The notes below the pieces were generated by a model. It searched no databases. It saw only the letters and a list, made by a program, of their open reading frames with translations, and was not told the DNA's origin. A stretch of DNA of 64,000 bases from Limibacter armeniacum (GTDB lineage Bacteria; Bacteroidota; Bacteroidia; Cytophagales; Flammeovirgaceae). The stretch is from assembly GCF_036880985.1 (NCBI RefSeq), contig NZ_JBAJNO010000009.1:310001-374000 (forward strand). The letters are read 5' to 3'. The stretch's first letter is position 1; each line of letters begins with the position of its first letter. Made by a program: the position numbers and the translations under genes. Positions 22,859 through 29,961 of this stretch are shown here, in pieces.

Positions 22859-23258
22859 GAGAGCTTACGGGTGGAGTGACATCGATACGGAGATACTGGG
22901 AACCGTCCCGGTATATATCCAGGAGATCAGTTACAGCAAGGCCCAGGAGAAGAGCAACGGCTATGGACGCGGCTCCTCCCCGAACCGAAGAGGGAGAGGC
23001 AACAAGTCTGTGGAGGTGTCCATCACGCTTGGGATGGAAACGGTGGTGGCGATTGAGGACTATATCCGTGGCAAGTACGGGGAAGGCTATGACCTGCTGG
23101 ACCTGGAGCCGTTTGACATCCCGGTGACCTATGACAATGGGGAGCGGGTGGTGCAGGACATTATCCGGGACTTTGAGTTCACCAGCATTGGACGTGGTGC
23201 AGCGCAAGGCGACCAGTTCATTGACCAGGAAGCTGCCTGGTGTCGCTTCGGACATTAA
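22848..23258 (+). CDS. Tail tube protein
   Basis: 136 aa directly after the sheath gene, as is universal in contractile tails. A mostly beta protein with alternating strands (KSVEVSITLGMETVVAIEDYI; VVQDIIRDFEFTSIGRGA) and a G/S/R-rich loop (GYGRGSSPNRRGRGN). It forms the inner tube inside the sheath. Overlaps the sheath gene by 11 bp. Confidence 0.8.
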   Translation: MAIKRAYGWSDIDTEILGTVPVYIQEISYSKAQEKSNGYGRGSSPNRRGRGNKSVEVSITLGMETVVAIEDYIRGKYGEGYDLLDLEPFDIPVTYDNGERVVQDIIRDFEFTSIGRGAAQGDQFIDQEAAWCRFGH

Positions 23259-23269
23259 TTTCAACATAG

Positions 23270-23288
23270 CCGTTTAACGGCGTTTAAA
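23270..23288 (+). repeat. CGTTTAAC tandem motif, copy 2
   Basis: CCGTTTAACGGCGTTTAAA, 15-33 bp before the chaperone start at 23303; near-identical to 16370-16388. Confidence 0.5.
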
Positions 23289-23302
23289 CCCCATATAGAC
23301 AC

Positions 23303-24061
23303 ATGGAAAACACCGAAAAACAACTGGAAGAAAAAGTAAGCCTCACCTCAGAGCAGAAGGAGCACTGCAAACTTTTGTCTTTGAAAGAAAAGGACTATGT
23401 AAAACTGCTTGAGGAGTATGGGGAGCTGTTTCTTTTGAAAATCACAGAAGAACGGGAGGATGAGGTAGAGGCTGATATTCATATGCTTGTCAAGAAACCG
23501 AACCGGTACCATGTCAACCACTATCTGGTGAAAGCAGAGCAGAAACCGATTGAGGCAGTCACTGTCTTCTTGCGTAGCTGTATGGTAGCCGGTGATGAAC
23601 GTATCTGTGAGGATGTAGAAAAGTTGATGGCAGCCTTTTCCCCATTGCAGGAAATGATCAATGGGTCTGACCCTATTCTTACCAAGTCGCCCAAACCAGA
23701 ACCAAGGGTTTTGAAAGCGTTGGATATGGATGCGGAAGAGTTCAACAGCTTGAAAGGGAAGTATGCTGAGAAGGGCATTAACCTGCACCTTGTTGAGGTA
23801 GCCACCAATGAGACATTCACCGAGTTCATATCCTTGCTGGTGAAATCACCGAACAAGGATATCATGAATGATTTCCTGAAGAAATCAGAAAGAGTACCAG
23901 TAGATGCCATGCGTCAGCTTATCGCAAGATGTGTTGTCCATGGTGACAAGAGAACGGTATTGGAAGACCTTCAACTAACGATCAGGGTTGGAAGGACCAT
24001 CAACAAGATCGTGACAGGCTACAAAGGTGTCTTGGTCTCTTCGATCAAAAAAAAGGCTTAA
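23303..24061 (+). CDS. Tail assembly chaperone, short form (gpG-type)
   Basis: 252 aa. Two related halves: about residues 55-103 (PNRYHVNHYLVKAEQKPIEAV...RSCMVAGDERICEDVEKLM) and about 180-228 (PNKDIMNDFLKKSERVPVDAM...ARCVVHGDKRTVLEDLQLT). Position just after the tube is the usual tail-chaperone site. The last codons are AAA AAA AAG GCT stop, containing the slippery heptamer A AAA AAG, so part of the ribosomes should slip -1 and make a 320-aa long form. The tape measure gene these chaperones serve is on the other arm of the phage. Confidence 0.8.
   Translation: MENTEKQLEEKVSLTSEQKEHCKLLSLKEKDYVKLLEEYGELFLLKITEEREDEVEADIHMLVKKPNRYHVNHYLVKAEQKPIEAVTVFLRSCMVAGDERICEDVEKLMAAFSPLQEMINGSDPILTKSPKPEPRVLKALDMDAEEFNSLKGKYAEKGINLHLVEVATNETFTEFISLLVKSPNKDIMNDFLKKSERVPVDAMRQLIARCVVHGDKRTVLEDLQLTIRVGRTINKIVTGYKGVLVSSIKKKA
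24049..24055 (+). other. Programmed -1 ribosomal frameshift site A AAA AAG
   Basis: In the 0 frame the codons are A|AAA|AAG followed by GCT TAA. This heptamer is the one used by E. coli dnaX and fits the X XXY YYZ rule. Slipping back one base gives an open frame of 69 codons. Two families of tail chaperones (lambda G/GT and equivalents) use exactly this arrangement. Confidence 0.85.
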
Positions 24062-24264
24062 CCTGGATAGACAAGTGGGATGCCATCATTGAGTACATGT
24101 TCAAGGTGGACCCCGCAACCCTATCCGATGACGAATGGGTAACATACATCGCCAAGGCTGAATATATAAAGGAACTGGAAAATGGAGATCAGAACGGACG
24201 CACTGAAGGACAGGTTGAAGGCGGCGTTTCAGGACGTGGTGCTGGGACAGGACGCAGGGTTTGA
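24055..24264 (+). CDS. -1 frame extension of the tail chaperone (T-type domain)
   Basis: Read after the slip, the frame from 24055 encodes a protein-like segment, GLTWIDKWDAIIEYMF then KVDPATLSDDEWVTYIAKAEYIKELE, ending TGA at 24262-24264. It has no usable start of its own and fills what would otherwise be a 120-bp gap, then overlaps the next gene by 83 bp. The 251 + 69 residue product is the expected minor long form (GT-type) that recruits the tape measure protein. Confidence 0.8.
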   Translation, partial: GLTWIDKWDAIIEYMFKVDPATLSDDEWVTYIAKAEYIKELENGDQNGRTEGQVEGGVSGRGAGTGRRV

Positions 24265-24763
24265 CTACCAGCCTGAAGAAGGACCCAAGCTGGGAGCCGT
24301 CAGGCAGAGGGAAGTGCGCTACCGTTCCTCCACTTTTGGTACCCCGCTATTCGACCGGATAGCATTGGCAACCTCAGGGGGAAATACCTACAGTTTCCAG
24401 ACAGACCCCTTACTGGAGCTTCAATACCGGAAAAAGATCACCGAGACCCCTGTCAACGGCAGCGAGTCCGTGGTGGAGATGTCCGGCATGGAAGCCATTG
24501 ACATCACCATACGTGGGGTGCTGTGGAACCCTGACGGGAACTATCCGGAAAAGGAGCTGAAACGGTTGCTTGGGATGGTCAAGGAAAATGCCGTACTGGA
24601 TTGCTCCAGCTACCTGCTGTCGTTGCACGGCATCGATAACCTTATCATAAGAAGCCTTAGCCTGCCTGCCCTGGAAGGGTATGAGGACTCTCAGCCCTTT
24701 GTGATCAGTGCCCGTTCGATCAAGAGTGCCGAACTGGAGATATTAGAAACAGCACTGCTATGA
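24182..24763 (+). CDS. Tail/baseplate-region protein, 193 aa
   Basis: It starts inside the frameshift extension. The sequence is beta-rich (REVRYRSSTFGTPLFDRIALATSGG...IDITIRGVLWNPDGNYPEKELKRLL) and ends overlapping the hub gene by 4 bp. Position between chaperone and hub is where Mu-like phages place the DNA-circulation/LysM-like baseplate initiator. A conserved Bacteroidota-phage family seems likely but I cannot name it with certainty. Confidence 0.7.
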   Translation: MEIRTDALKDRLKAAFQDVVLGQDAGFDYQPEEGPKLGAVRQREVRYRSSTFGTPLFDRIALATSGGNTYSFQTDPLLELQYRKKITETPVNGSESVVEMSGMEAIDITIRGVLWNPDGNYPEKELKRLLGMVKENAVLDCSSYLLSLHGIDNLIIRSLSLPALEGYEDSQPFVISARSIKSAELEILETALL

Positions 24764-25728
24764 TATATGTATTGAGCTGTGAAATAACAGCGGGGAAATT
24801 ACGGACCAGGCATGTGGCAAGGGTACAGGTCCGTTCCACCTGGAGAGAGCTGACGGATACGGCAGTGATTGAGTTGCCCCGTAACCTTGACCTGAAGGGA
24901 AAGTCCCTAGATGAGGTGGTCAAGCGTGGTGACCGGGTAGACATTTTCTTGGGGTACAATGGTGGCCTCAAGCGTGAGTTCACAGGCTTTGTCAGGAAGG
25001 TGGAACGGGATGTGCCCGTCAGGATTTACTGCGAGGATTATGCCTACCTGCTGGACAGGAAGGTGGAGCCCAAGGCGTGGGCAAGTGTCACGCTGGAGGG
25101 CTTGGTGACCTACCTTACTGCGGGCTTGGGCATTGCCTCTGAGGTCGTGGATGTCAACCTTGGCAAGGTTCGTCTAGAGAAAGGCAGCATTGCCGATGTG
25201 CTGATGCAGGTGCGGGATACTTTTGGGCTGGTGGCCTACTTCCGCCATAACCCGGACAACAACACCAGGCCCACCCTGTTTGTGGGGTTCCCCTATGACC
25301 TGGTTACCGACAAGGATACAGCCATACTGCACCGGCAGAGGAATGTAGCCAACAGCTCGGGCCTGAAGTACCAGGGCAAGGAGGATGTGCAGGTGACCAT
25401 CAGGGCCATTTCCAATGCGGCAGACAAGACTGCCAAAAAAACCGTGGTGGAAGTGGGCAGCGGTCCGGTACGCACCCGCAACTACATGCCGGGGTTGAGC
25501 AAGGAGCAGCTCAGGTCACTTGCCACCAAGGAGCTGGATAACCTCAGGGTGGATGGCTTTTCGGGAAGCCTGGAAAGCTTTGGCATTCCCTATATCGCAC
25601 ACGGGGATGCCGTCCGGATTATAGACCAGCAGTATGTGGATGAGGATGCCAGGTACCTGTCCGATGGGGTGGATATTGAATTTTCAGACACCTTCAGGCG
25701 GAAGGTGAAAATAGGCAAGAAGTTATGA
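24760..25728 (+). CDS. Baseplate hub protein (gpD/Mu gp44-45-like)
   Basis: 322 aa. The layout is that of contractile-tail hub proteins: an N-terminal beta domain with GDRVDIFLGYNGGLKREFTGFV, a middle segment YCEDYAYLLDRKV, then GSIADVLMQVRDTFGLVAYF and a C-terminal part with an HGDAVRIIDQ OB-like strand. The hub trimer sits at the tail tip and carries the spike. It overlaps both neighbours by 4 bp. Confidence 0.82.
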   Translation: MIYVLSCEITAGKLRTRHVARVQVRSTWRELTDTAVIELPRNLDLKGKSLDEVVKRGDRVDIFLGYNGGLKREFTGFVRKVERDVPVRIYCEDYAYLLDRKVEPKAWASVTLEGLVTYLTAGLGIASEVVDVNLGKVRLEKGSIADVLMQVRDTFGLVAYFRHNPDNNTRPTLFVGFPYDLVTDKDTAILHRQRNVANSSGLKYQGKEDVQVTIRAISNAADKTAKKTVVEVGSGPVRTRNYMPGLSKEQLRSLATKELDNLRVDGFSGSLESFGIPYIAHGDAVRIIDQQYVDEDARYLSDGVDIEFSDTFRRKVKIGKKL

Positions 25729-26234
25729 GGGATGTAAGGAGCCTGCTGGTACAGCTGATCAGGGAGCAGCAACCCGTCACCGTGATTGCCGGGGAGGTGA
25801 AGGCCGTGGACAGGACCACCTGTGACGTGCAGCCTTTCGAGAGTGAGGTCCTGTACCAGGACATTATGCTCAACCCCAATGCCTCCGAGGAGTTCCTTGT
25901 GACCCCCAAGGTTGGTAGCACGGTGGTAGTACTGCTTTTTCCAGACCAGGTGTCAGGGGTGGTGGTGTCCTTCTCCGAGGTGGAGCAGGTCACCATCAAC
26001 GCAGAGATAAACCTGGACGGCAATACCAACACGACAGTCAAGGGGCAAGGTCTGGTCAGGGAGCTGGGCAAGCTCAGCAACCGGGTGGACAAGATAATAG
26101 AAGCCTTGGGGAAAGCGCCTGTGGCCGCCGGTGATGGCGGAGCCTCCTTCAAGGCCAGTATCGTGTCTTCACTCTCCAGCCTGGAGAGTGAAGACTTTTC
26201 AGAAATAGAAAACCAAAGAGTAAGACATGGCTAG
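25725..26234 (+). CDS. Baseplate spike/puncturing protein (gp45/gpV-like)
   Basis: 169 aa. An OB-fold-like beginning (GEVKAVDRTTCDVQPF...TPKVGSTVVVLLFPDQVSGVVVSFS) followed by a short beta stretch (TINAEINLDGNTNTTVKGQG) that could form the start of a triple beta-helix, then a C-terminal helix. This is the small spike architecture of Mu gp45/P2 gpV. It lies between hub and gp25 genes and overlaps both. Confidence 0.78.
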   Translation: MRDVRSLLVQLIREQQPVTVIAGEVKAVDRTTCDVQPFESEVLYQDIMLNPNASEEFLVTPKVGSTVVVLLFPDQVSGVVVSFSEVEQVTINAEINLDGNTNTTVKGQGLVRELGKLSNRVDKIIEALGKAPVAAGDGGASFKASIVSSLSSLESEDFSEIENQRVRHG

Positions 26235-26529
26235 AAAAGACATCCTACTGGACGAGGACCATAACCCACAAATCATCAACGGTGACTTTGTGGTGGGTGA
26301 AAGCGATGAGCAGCACATAGAACTCCTGATGCAGTCAGCTAAGGGGGACTGGAGGGAATCCCCAGTGCTTGGCGTGGAAGCCATCAACCACCGGGAGGGC
26401 AACAGTAAAATCAGTTTGAAAAGGGACATTGAGCGAAATTTGGAACTGGATGGCTACCTAGGGGTGGACATTGACATTCTGGATGATTTCTCAGTGATCA
26501 TTAACCAGGGGGACAATGGAGCATCTTAG
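26227..26529 (+). CDS. gp25/gpW-like baseplate wedge protein
   Basis: 100 aa. Matches the small lysozyme-like wedge family: GDFVVGESDEQHIELLMQSAKGDWRESPVLGV (the conserved QxxxxxLxxxxGEW/DWR..P..G pattern) and a closing beta element LDGYLGVDIDILDDFSVII. It connects hub and wedge in contractile baseplates. It overlaps both the spike gene and the following membrane-protein gene. Confidence 0.85.
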   Translation: MARKDILLDEDHNPQIINGDFVVGESDEQHIELLMQSAKGDWRESPVLGVEAINHREGNSKISLKRDIERNLELDGYLGVDIDILDDFSVIINQGDNGAS

Positions 26530-26824
26530 TATGGCGCAACAGTCTGCCTCCCTATTGTCAGATACCAAGAGCCAGCCCTATGTGGTCAGGCTGCTTGTGA
26601 GCATGCTGGTCATTCTACTGGCGGGGGTCATTACCGTCAGCAGCATGTTCTATAATTTCTCCACCAGGGCCGTGCAAGTCATCGAGCAGAACTCATCCAC
26701 GAACAGAAGTCTCATTGGGTTGATAGACAACTACCAGAGCGAAAGCAAGAAGGAGCATAAGGAACTGCTGAAGGGCCAAGCGGAAATGGTCAGGAGAATC
26801 GAGGCCCTAGAGAAGGGCCAGTAA
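26516..26824 (+). CDS. Single-span membrane protein with coiled coil, lysis-type candidate
   Basis: 102 aa. Short N-terminal part, one strong membrane helix (VVRLLVSMLVILLAGVITVSSMFY), then a charged helix (YQSESKKEHKELLKGQAEMVRRIEALEKG). This is the shape of holin/spanin-type inner-membrane proteins. An ATG at 26531 is an alternative start. It begins a cluster of small genes (26516-27673) between baseplate genes, the likely lysis cassette. Confidence 0.65.
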   Translation: MEHLSMAQQSASLLSDTKSQPYVVRLLVSMLVILLAGVITVSSMFYNFSTRAVQVIEQNSSTNRSLIGLIDNYQSESKKEHKELLKGQAEMVRRIEALEKGQ

Positions 26825-26856
26825 TTATTTTTAACCGTTTAAACAGTGATTAAACA

Positions 26857-27177
26857 ATGGGAAAACTGTTCACAATTCTTAAAGCCGTACTTCAGTACGC
26901 ATGGATCATTGACCTGGTGACTTACCTGGTCAAGTCGGGTAAAAACCTGCTGGAACACAAGGAGCCCCTAAAGGCTGCTGCGGACAAGGTCAAGGAGATT
27001 TTCGGGGCACTGGAACTGACACCACAGAATATCCCCAAGGTAGTGGAGACGCTGGAGCTAACCGCCGAAGCTGGCGGGGTGGATGAGCTGCACGAATTCC
27101 TGACAGAGGCAAAGGCGGCTGGTATCCTGGATAAGCTCAGGGACATTATCGAGCCTGGTGTGAAGGCGGATGTATAA
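26857..27177 (+). CDS. Hypothetical lysis-region protein, 106 aa
   Basis: An N-terminal hydrophobic stretch (FTILKAVLQYAWIIDLVTYLV) may insert in the membrane; the rest is amphipathic helices (KEPLKAAADKVKEIFGALEL, VDELHEFLTEAKAAGILDKLRD). It lies between a membrane protein and a 27-aa membrane peptide. CCGTTTAAA at 26835 lies 14 bp before the start. Family not recognised; holin-like function possible. Confidence 0.6.
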   Translation: MGKLFTILKAVLQYAWIIDLVTYLVKSGKNLLEHKEPLKAAADKVKEIFGALELTPQNIPKVVETLELTAEAGGVDELHEFLTEAKAAGILDKLRDIIEPGVKADV

Positions 27178-27261
27178 ATGGGTTGGGTAGTATTTGCAGT
27201 CGTTGTCGCCTTAGGGGCGGCAGCGACTTTTATCAATCTGAAAAAGTATAGAAATGGCTAA
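27178..27261 (+). CDS. 27-aa membrane peptide
   Basis: ATG at 27178 directly follows the previous stop; the peptide MGWVVFAVVVALGAAATFI plus a basic LKKYRNG tail is one membrane helix with a positive-inside end. The stop overlaps the next gene's start by 8 bp, so it sits exactly between two coupled genes. Size and topology suit a mini-holin or lysis regulator. Small enough to be missed by most gene callers. Confidence 0.55.
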   Translation: MGWVVFAVVVALGAAATFINLKKYRNG

Positions 27262-27673
27262 AGGACAAATTCAAGGCGTATTGAAGCGCTTTCCGGATGA
27301 CGGCAGGCAGGTATTGGGGCGCATGCATGTGTACAGGGGAATTGACCAGGTTTTCAGTACCTGTACGCTGGAGCTTTCCGACAAGGGGAATGCCCGAAAC
27401 ATTAGCTGCATTCCAAGGGGTACGTACAAGGTGGTCCCCCGCCATACCGATGCCAGAGGCTGGCACTACGAGATAAGTGGGGTACCGGGCAGGAGCTTGA
27501 TCCTGATCCACCCTGGTAACTTCCACAGGGATATCCAAGGGTGTGTGCTATTGGGGACAGACTTCATAGACATAGACGGGGATGGGCACAAGGATGTGGT
27601 CAGCTCCCGCAGGCAATGTGATGCCCTATGGGATTGTATCGGTGAAAATGAGTGGACATTGCAAATCATCTAG
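27254..27673 (+). CDS. DUF5675-like protein, candidate cell-wall lysis enzyme
   Basis: 139 aa. The pattern CTLELSDKGNARNISCIPRGTYKVVPR ... LILIHPGNFHRDIQGCVLLG is that of the DUF5675 family, common near lysis genes in Bacteroidota phages. The IHxGN...D..GC motif, with histidine and cysteine about 9 residues apart, resembles the H...GC arrangement of L,D-transpeptidase-type folds, so peptidoglycan processing is plausible. No classical endolysin is seen elsewhere in the prophage. No signal peptide, so release would need the holin candidates upstream. Confidence 0.75.
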   Translation: MAKGQIQGVLKRFPDDGRQVLGRMHVYRGIDQVFSTCTLELSDKGNARNISCIPRGTYKVVPRHTDARGWHYEISGVPGRSLILIHPGNFHRDIQGCVLLGTDFIDIDGDGHKDVVSSRRQCDALWDCIGENEWTLQII

Positions 27674-27675
27674 AA

Positions 27676-28503
27676 ATGGCCAGGACACGAAAGGAAATAT
27701 ACGACGAAATAATAGCTGAAAAGAACCGGGTGCAGCAGCTGGATGTGCTCTCTGATGAGAAGCAGATCAAGGAGGCGCTTTCAGAGATGGCAGAGGTACA
27801 GAGCGGTAGCAAGGTGGCAGTATGGAGGCTTTGGCTGTATATCGTGTCCTATTGCATATGGCTTCATGAGCAGGTGTTTGATGCGCACAAGGCAGAGGTA
27901 AACACTTTGATTGCCTCTGCCAAGGTGCACACTGCCGGGTGGTATGCCGAACGCATGCTGGAGTATCAGCATGGTGATCTGATTCTTTTGCATCCAGATA
28001 CTAAACAGCCTTACTATGAGGTAGTGGATGAAAGTAAACAGGTAGTGAAAAGTGTGGCGGTCACGGGACGTGGTTATGCGCTTGTGAAGGTAAAGGGCGT
28101 AGCTGGTAGGCTCTCGACAGATGAGGCACAAGGCGCAGAGGCTTACCTTCGGGAGATACAGGAGCCGGGGGCGCAATTGGCACTGATCAACCTGGACTCT
28201 GATAAGCTTACCCTGTATGCAGACCTGTACTATGAGCCGGAACTGGATAAGGCTACAGTGGAAGCGGCGGTCCGGTCGGCTGTTGAAACCTATATCTCCG
28301 GACTGGACTTTAACGGTATTTTGGCAGTATCCGATCTGGTGGATTATGTGAAGGATGTGGCAGGCGTGCGTGACTTTTATATCACAGTGCTGCGTGCCCG
28401 CCCGGATATTGGCACCTATGAGGATGTACAGGCACGGTATTACCCAGCTTCTGGCTGGATGGAACTGGAGGACTACAATGTAACCCCTATAGCTGATGTT
28501 TGA
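27676..28503 (+). CDS. Baseplate J/gp47-like protein
   Basis: The ATG at 27676 is preferred (2 bp after the previous stop) over the in-frame ATG at 27652. 275 aa. Features such as SGSKVAVWRLWLYIVSYCIWLHEQVFDAHKAEV near the N-terminus and VEAAVRSAVETYISGLDFNGILAVSDLVDYVKDVAGVRDF near the C-terminus fit baseplate J-type proteins of contractile tails, where that second motif recurs. It overlaps the next gene by 8 bp. Confidence 0.8.
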   Translation: MARTRKEIYDEIIAEKNRVQQLDVLSDEKQIKEALSEMAEVQSGSKVAVWRLWLYIVSYCIWLHEQVFDAHKAEVNTLIASAKVHTAGWYAERMLEYQHGDLILLHPDTKQPYYEVVDESKQVVKSVAVTGRGYALVKVKGVAGRLSTDEAQGAEAYLREIQEPGAQLALINLDSDKLTLYADLYYEPELDKATVEAAVRSAVETYISGLDFNGILAVSDLVDYVKDVAGVRDFYITVLRARPDIGTYEDVQARYYPASGWMELEDYNVTPIADV

Positions 28504-28972
28504 TATTGACTTCTCTCTGATCACTTACAGGCTTTTGCCTTCCTTTTTGCGGAAAGGGACTTTACTTTCTTGGATTTACCTGCTTGTACATAACATCAAG
28601 ATACTGACGGCTGACTTTAAGCTGTTCCGCTCACAGGTAAAGGATGAGTTGATATGGGGACGCTCCAAACTGGCAGTGGAAACACTCGCTAGGGAGCGGT
28701 TCAATAACCAGAACATATTCCTTGTCACCCAGCTGGTGGAACTGGATGAGTTTCTGGTATTCCCGCCTGAATACCGATCACTTACGCCACTTGTGGCTGA
28801 AAAGGGCGTGGCCAAAGTCAAGGTCCGTCCACCTGGAGAGGCAATTGACCTGTTCCGTACTCAACTGACTGTACAGGTACCTGTAGCATTGCAGCCGCAG
28901 GAAAATGAAATAAAGGTTTTTCTTTCCCGCTATTTGCATGTAGCTGTGATTTATGAAATCGAGTATATCTAA
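28496..28972 (+). CDS. Baseplate-end protein (tail protein I/gp48 position)
   Basis: 158 aa directly after gpJ and before the fibres, the place of P2 gpI and Mu gp48, which join baseplate and fibres. Begins MFDIDFSLITYRLLPSFLRKG; ends FLSRYLHVAVIYEIEYI, a strand-rich finish. Sequence family not recognised; role from order. Both ends overlap neighbours. Confidence 0.65.
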   Translation: MFDIDFSLITYRLLPSFLRKGTLLSWIYLLVHNIKILTADFKLFRSQVKDELIWGRSKLAVETLARERFNNQNIFLVTQLVELDEFLVFPPEYRSLTPLVAEKGVAKVKVRPPGEAIDLFRTQLTVQVPVALQPQENEIKVFLSRYLHVAVIYEIEYI

Positions 28973-29961
28973 TGAAAAAATTCAATACACCTCCAAAGGG
29001 AGCAATCTATAATACTGCTGATTTTGAGCACCTGTATAAGTCTGTAAAGGAACTGGCTGATGCGCTTTCAGGGGTACTCACCGAGAGTGCGGCACCTGTC
29101 AGGATTACAGGCGTGGAATGGACAGTGAATGTTTCGAATTATAGCTGTACCGAAGGTTGGCTTTTGTATCAGAATACCATTTATAAGGTGGAAGCATTTT
29201 CAGGAACTGCCACTGGTGCACAGGTACCTGTATTCAAGCTACAGACCGTAAATGCAGTTCATGAGCCTCATGACCTTTACGAGGGCTTTAATAAGGTAGG
29301 TTCATTCTTTCTCTGTACCGAGGAAAAGCTAAAGCCTGAGTTTGGGGCTGCCGGAACGGGATTGTTTGATTATGATGCCATTATCAAGAACCCTGTAAAG
29401 CGAAACAGTGATGCCATTGCGGGACTTCAGGGGCTTTTGCCAGGGATGATTGTGGATTACTATGGCAGTCTTTCAAATTTTAATGGTTCTGGTTTGGGTA
29501 TTGGCGACATGATTGGCTATGCCCTTTGTAATGGACAAACACATGACCTTCCAAGTGGTCAATTCATAACGCCAGACCTCCGAGGTCGCGTGATTATTGG
29601 CAAGGGAGACTCTTCACTTGCTGGTGGAAACCCAGAAGCCAACCTGAATGAATATTTTGAAATAGGGAATGTGGGAGGTTTAAGGGAAGTTATCCTTACC
29701 ATCAACCAAATGCCTGAGCATAATCATAATGTAGGGAATGGGACTGCCAGTGTCGCACAAGGTGACTTTGGTCTGATTCGTAGGTCTGCCACTACTGATA
29801 CCAATAGTTGGACGGTTGATGCAGTGGATGCAGAAGGAAAAGGAGTTGAGCCTGATGTAATTACAACGCCAAAATCCATTCCAATGCAAGGAGGTGGGCA
29901 AGCTCATGAAAACAGGCAGCCTTATATGGTTTTGGGCAAGGTAATAAAGCTACCACTATGA
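28972..29961 (+). CDS. Tail fibre protein with phage-tail-collar domain
   Basis: 329 aa. The C-terminal half has the collar domain hallmark: PGMIVDYYGS, GYALCNGQTHDLP, TPDLRGRVIIGKG, GGLREVILTINQMPEHNHNVGNG and a final NRQPYMVLGKVI. This domain caps short tail fibres. The N-terminal half is a beta-rich adapter. It starts one base before the previous stop ends (TAATG) and its stop overlaps the next gene by 4 bp. Confidence 0.88.
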   Translation: MKKFNTPPKGAIYNTADFEHLYKSVKELADALSGVLTESAAPVRITGVEWTVNVSNYSCTEGWLLYQNTIYKVEAFSGTATGAQVPVFKLQTVNAVHEPHDLYEGFNKVGSFFLCTEEKLKPEFGAAGTGLFDYDAIIKNPVKRNSDAIAGLQGLLPGMIVDYYGSLSNFNGSGLGIGDMIGYALCNGQTHDLPSGQFITPDLRGRVIIGKGDSSLAGGNPEANLNEYFEIGNVGGLREVILTINQMPEHNHNVGNGTASVAQGDFGLIRRSATTDTNSWTVDAVDAEGKGVEPDVITTPKSIPMQGGGQAHENRQPYMVLGKVIKLPL

